From assembly GCA_021414185.1 (NCBI GenBank), contig JAIOOZ010000182.1, positions 1 to 6,711 on the forward strand: DNA of 6,711 bases, read 5' to 3'. Positions 6,708-6,711 of the stretch are shown here, one piece after another. The position numbers and the translations under genes were made by a program. Positions within the stretch are counted from its first letter, which is position 1. Every line of letters begins with the position of its first letter. Source of the stretch: Betaproteobacteria bacterium (GTDB taxonomy: Bacteria; Pseudomonadota; Gammaproteobacteria; Burkholderiales; SG8-41). Below the pieces are notes generated by a model. That model worked only from the letters and a program-made list of their open reading frames with translations, searched no databases and had not been told where the DNA came from.

Positions 6708-6711
6708 TACT

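Noticed and set aside
1..6711. Mobile element, CRISPR, tRNA/rRNA, phage-defence or toxin-antitoxin signals
   Set aside because: I found no transposase, terminal inverted repeats, regularly spaced repeats, RNA gene structure or small paired toxin-antitoxin genes; nearly all of the window is explained by six metabolic genes.

Overview
The window looks like a piece of a proteobacterial chromosome, most likely from a betaproteobacterium. It is moderately GC-rich and densely coding. It carries a GTP-type phosphoenolpyruvate carboxykinase whose N-terminal region resembles the betaproteobacterial form, and a catabolic gene cluster of a kind common in Burkholderiales and relatives. The taxonomic guess rests on recalled protein similarity, not on a search.

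Layout: positions 9-4755 hold five plus-strand genes that look like one operon. In order they are a luciferase-like flavin-dependent oxidoreductase, a Gfo/Idh/MocA-family NAD(P)-dependent dehydrogenase (TTG start with a strong ribosome binding site), an acyl-CoA-dehydrogenase-fold flavin monooxygenase, a flavin reductase coupled to it by a TGATG overlap, and a fumarylacetoacetate hydrolase-family enzyme. The first four follow each other with gaps of 22 bases or fewer; the fifth is 57 bases further on with its own ribosome binding site. Positions 4756-4865 form a short convergent intergenic region with a strong hairpin followed by a U-tract on the minus strand. Positions 4866-6707 hold pckG on the minus strand, complete, with its start 4 bases from the window edge.

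How they work together (inference): the reductase supplies reduced flavin to the acyl-CoA-dehydrogenase-like oxygenase, giving a complete two-component monooxygenase. The luciferase-like protein may be a second oxygenase fed by the same reductase. The Gfo/Idh/MocA enzyme would oxidise or reduce a hydroxyl/keto group, and the FAH-family enzyme would hydrolyse or decarboxylate a late dicarbonyl product into central metabolites. The substrate cannot be read from the sequence; an aromatic, terpenoid-like or sugar-acid-like compound are all possible. No transporter, regulator or ring-cleavage dioxygenase is in view, so the pathway probably extends upstream. pckG, in gluconeogenesis, is an unrelated convergent neighbour.

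I saw no RNA gene, mobile element, CRISPR array or long repeat. The nearest thing to a less-described system is the pairing of two different flavin oxygenase folds with one reductase and an FAH hydrolase.
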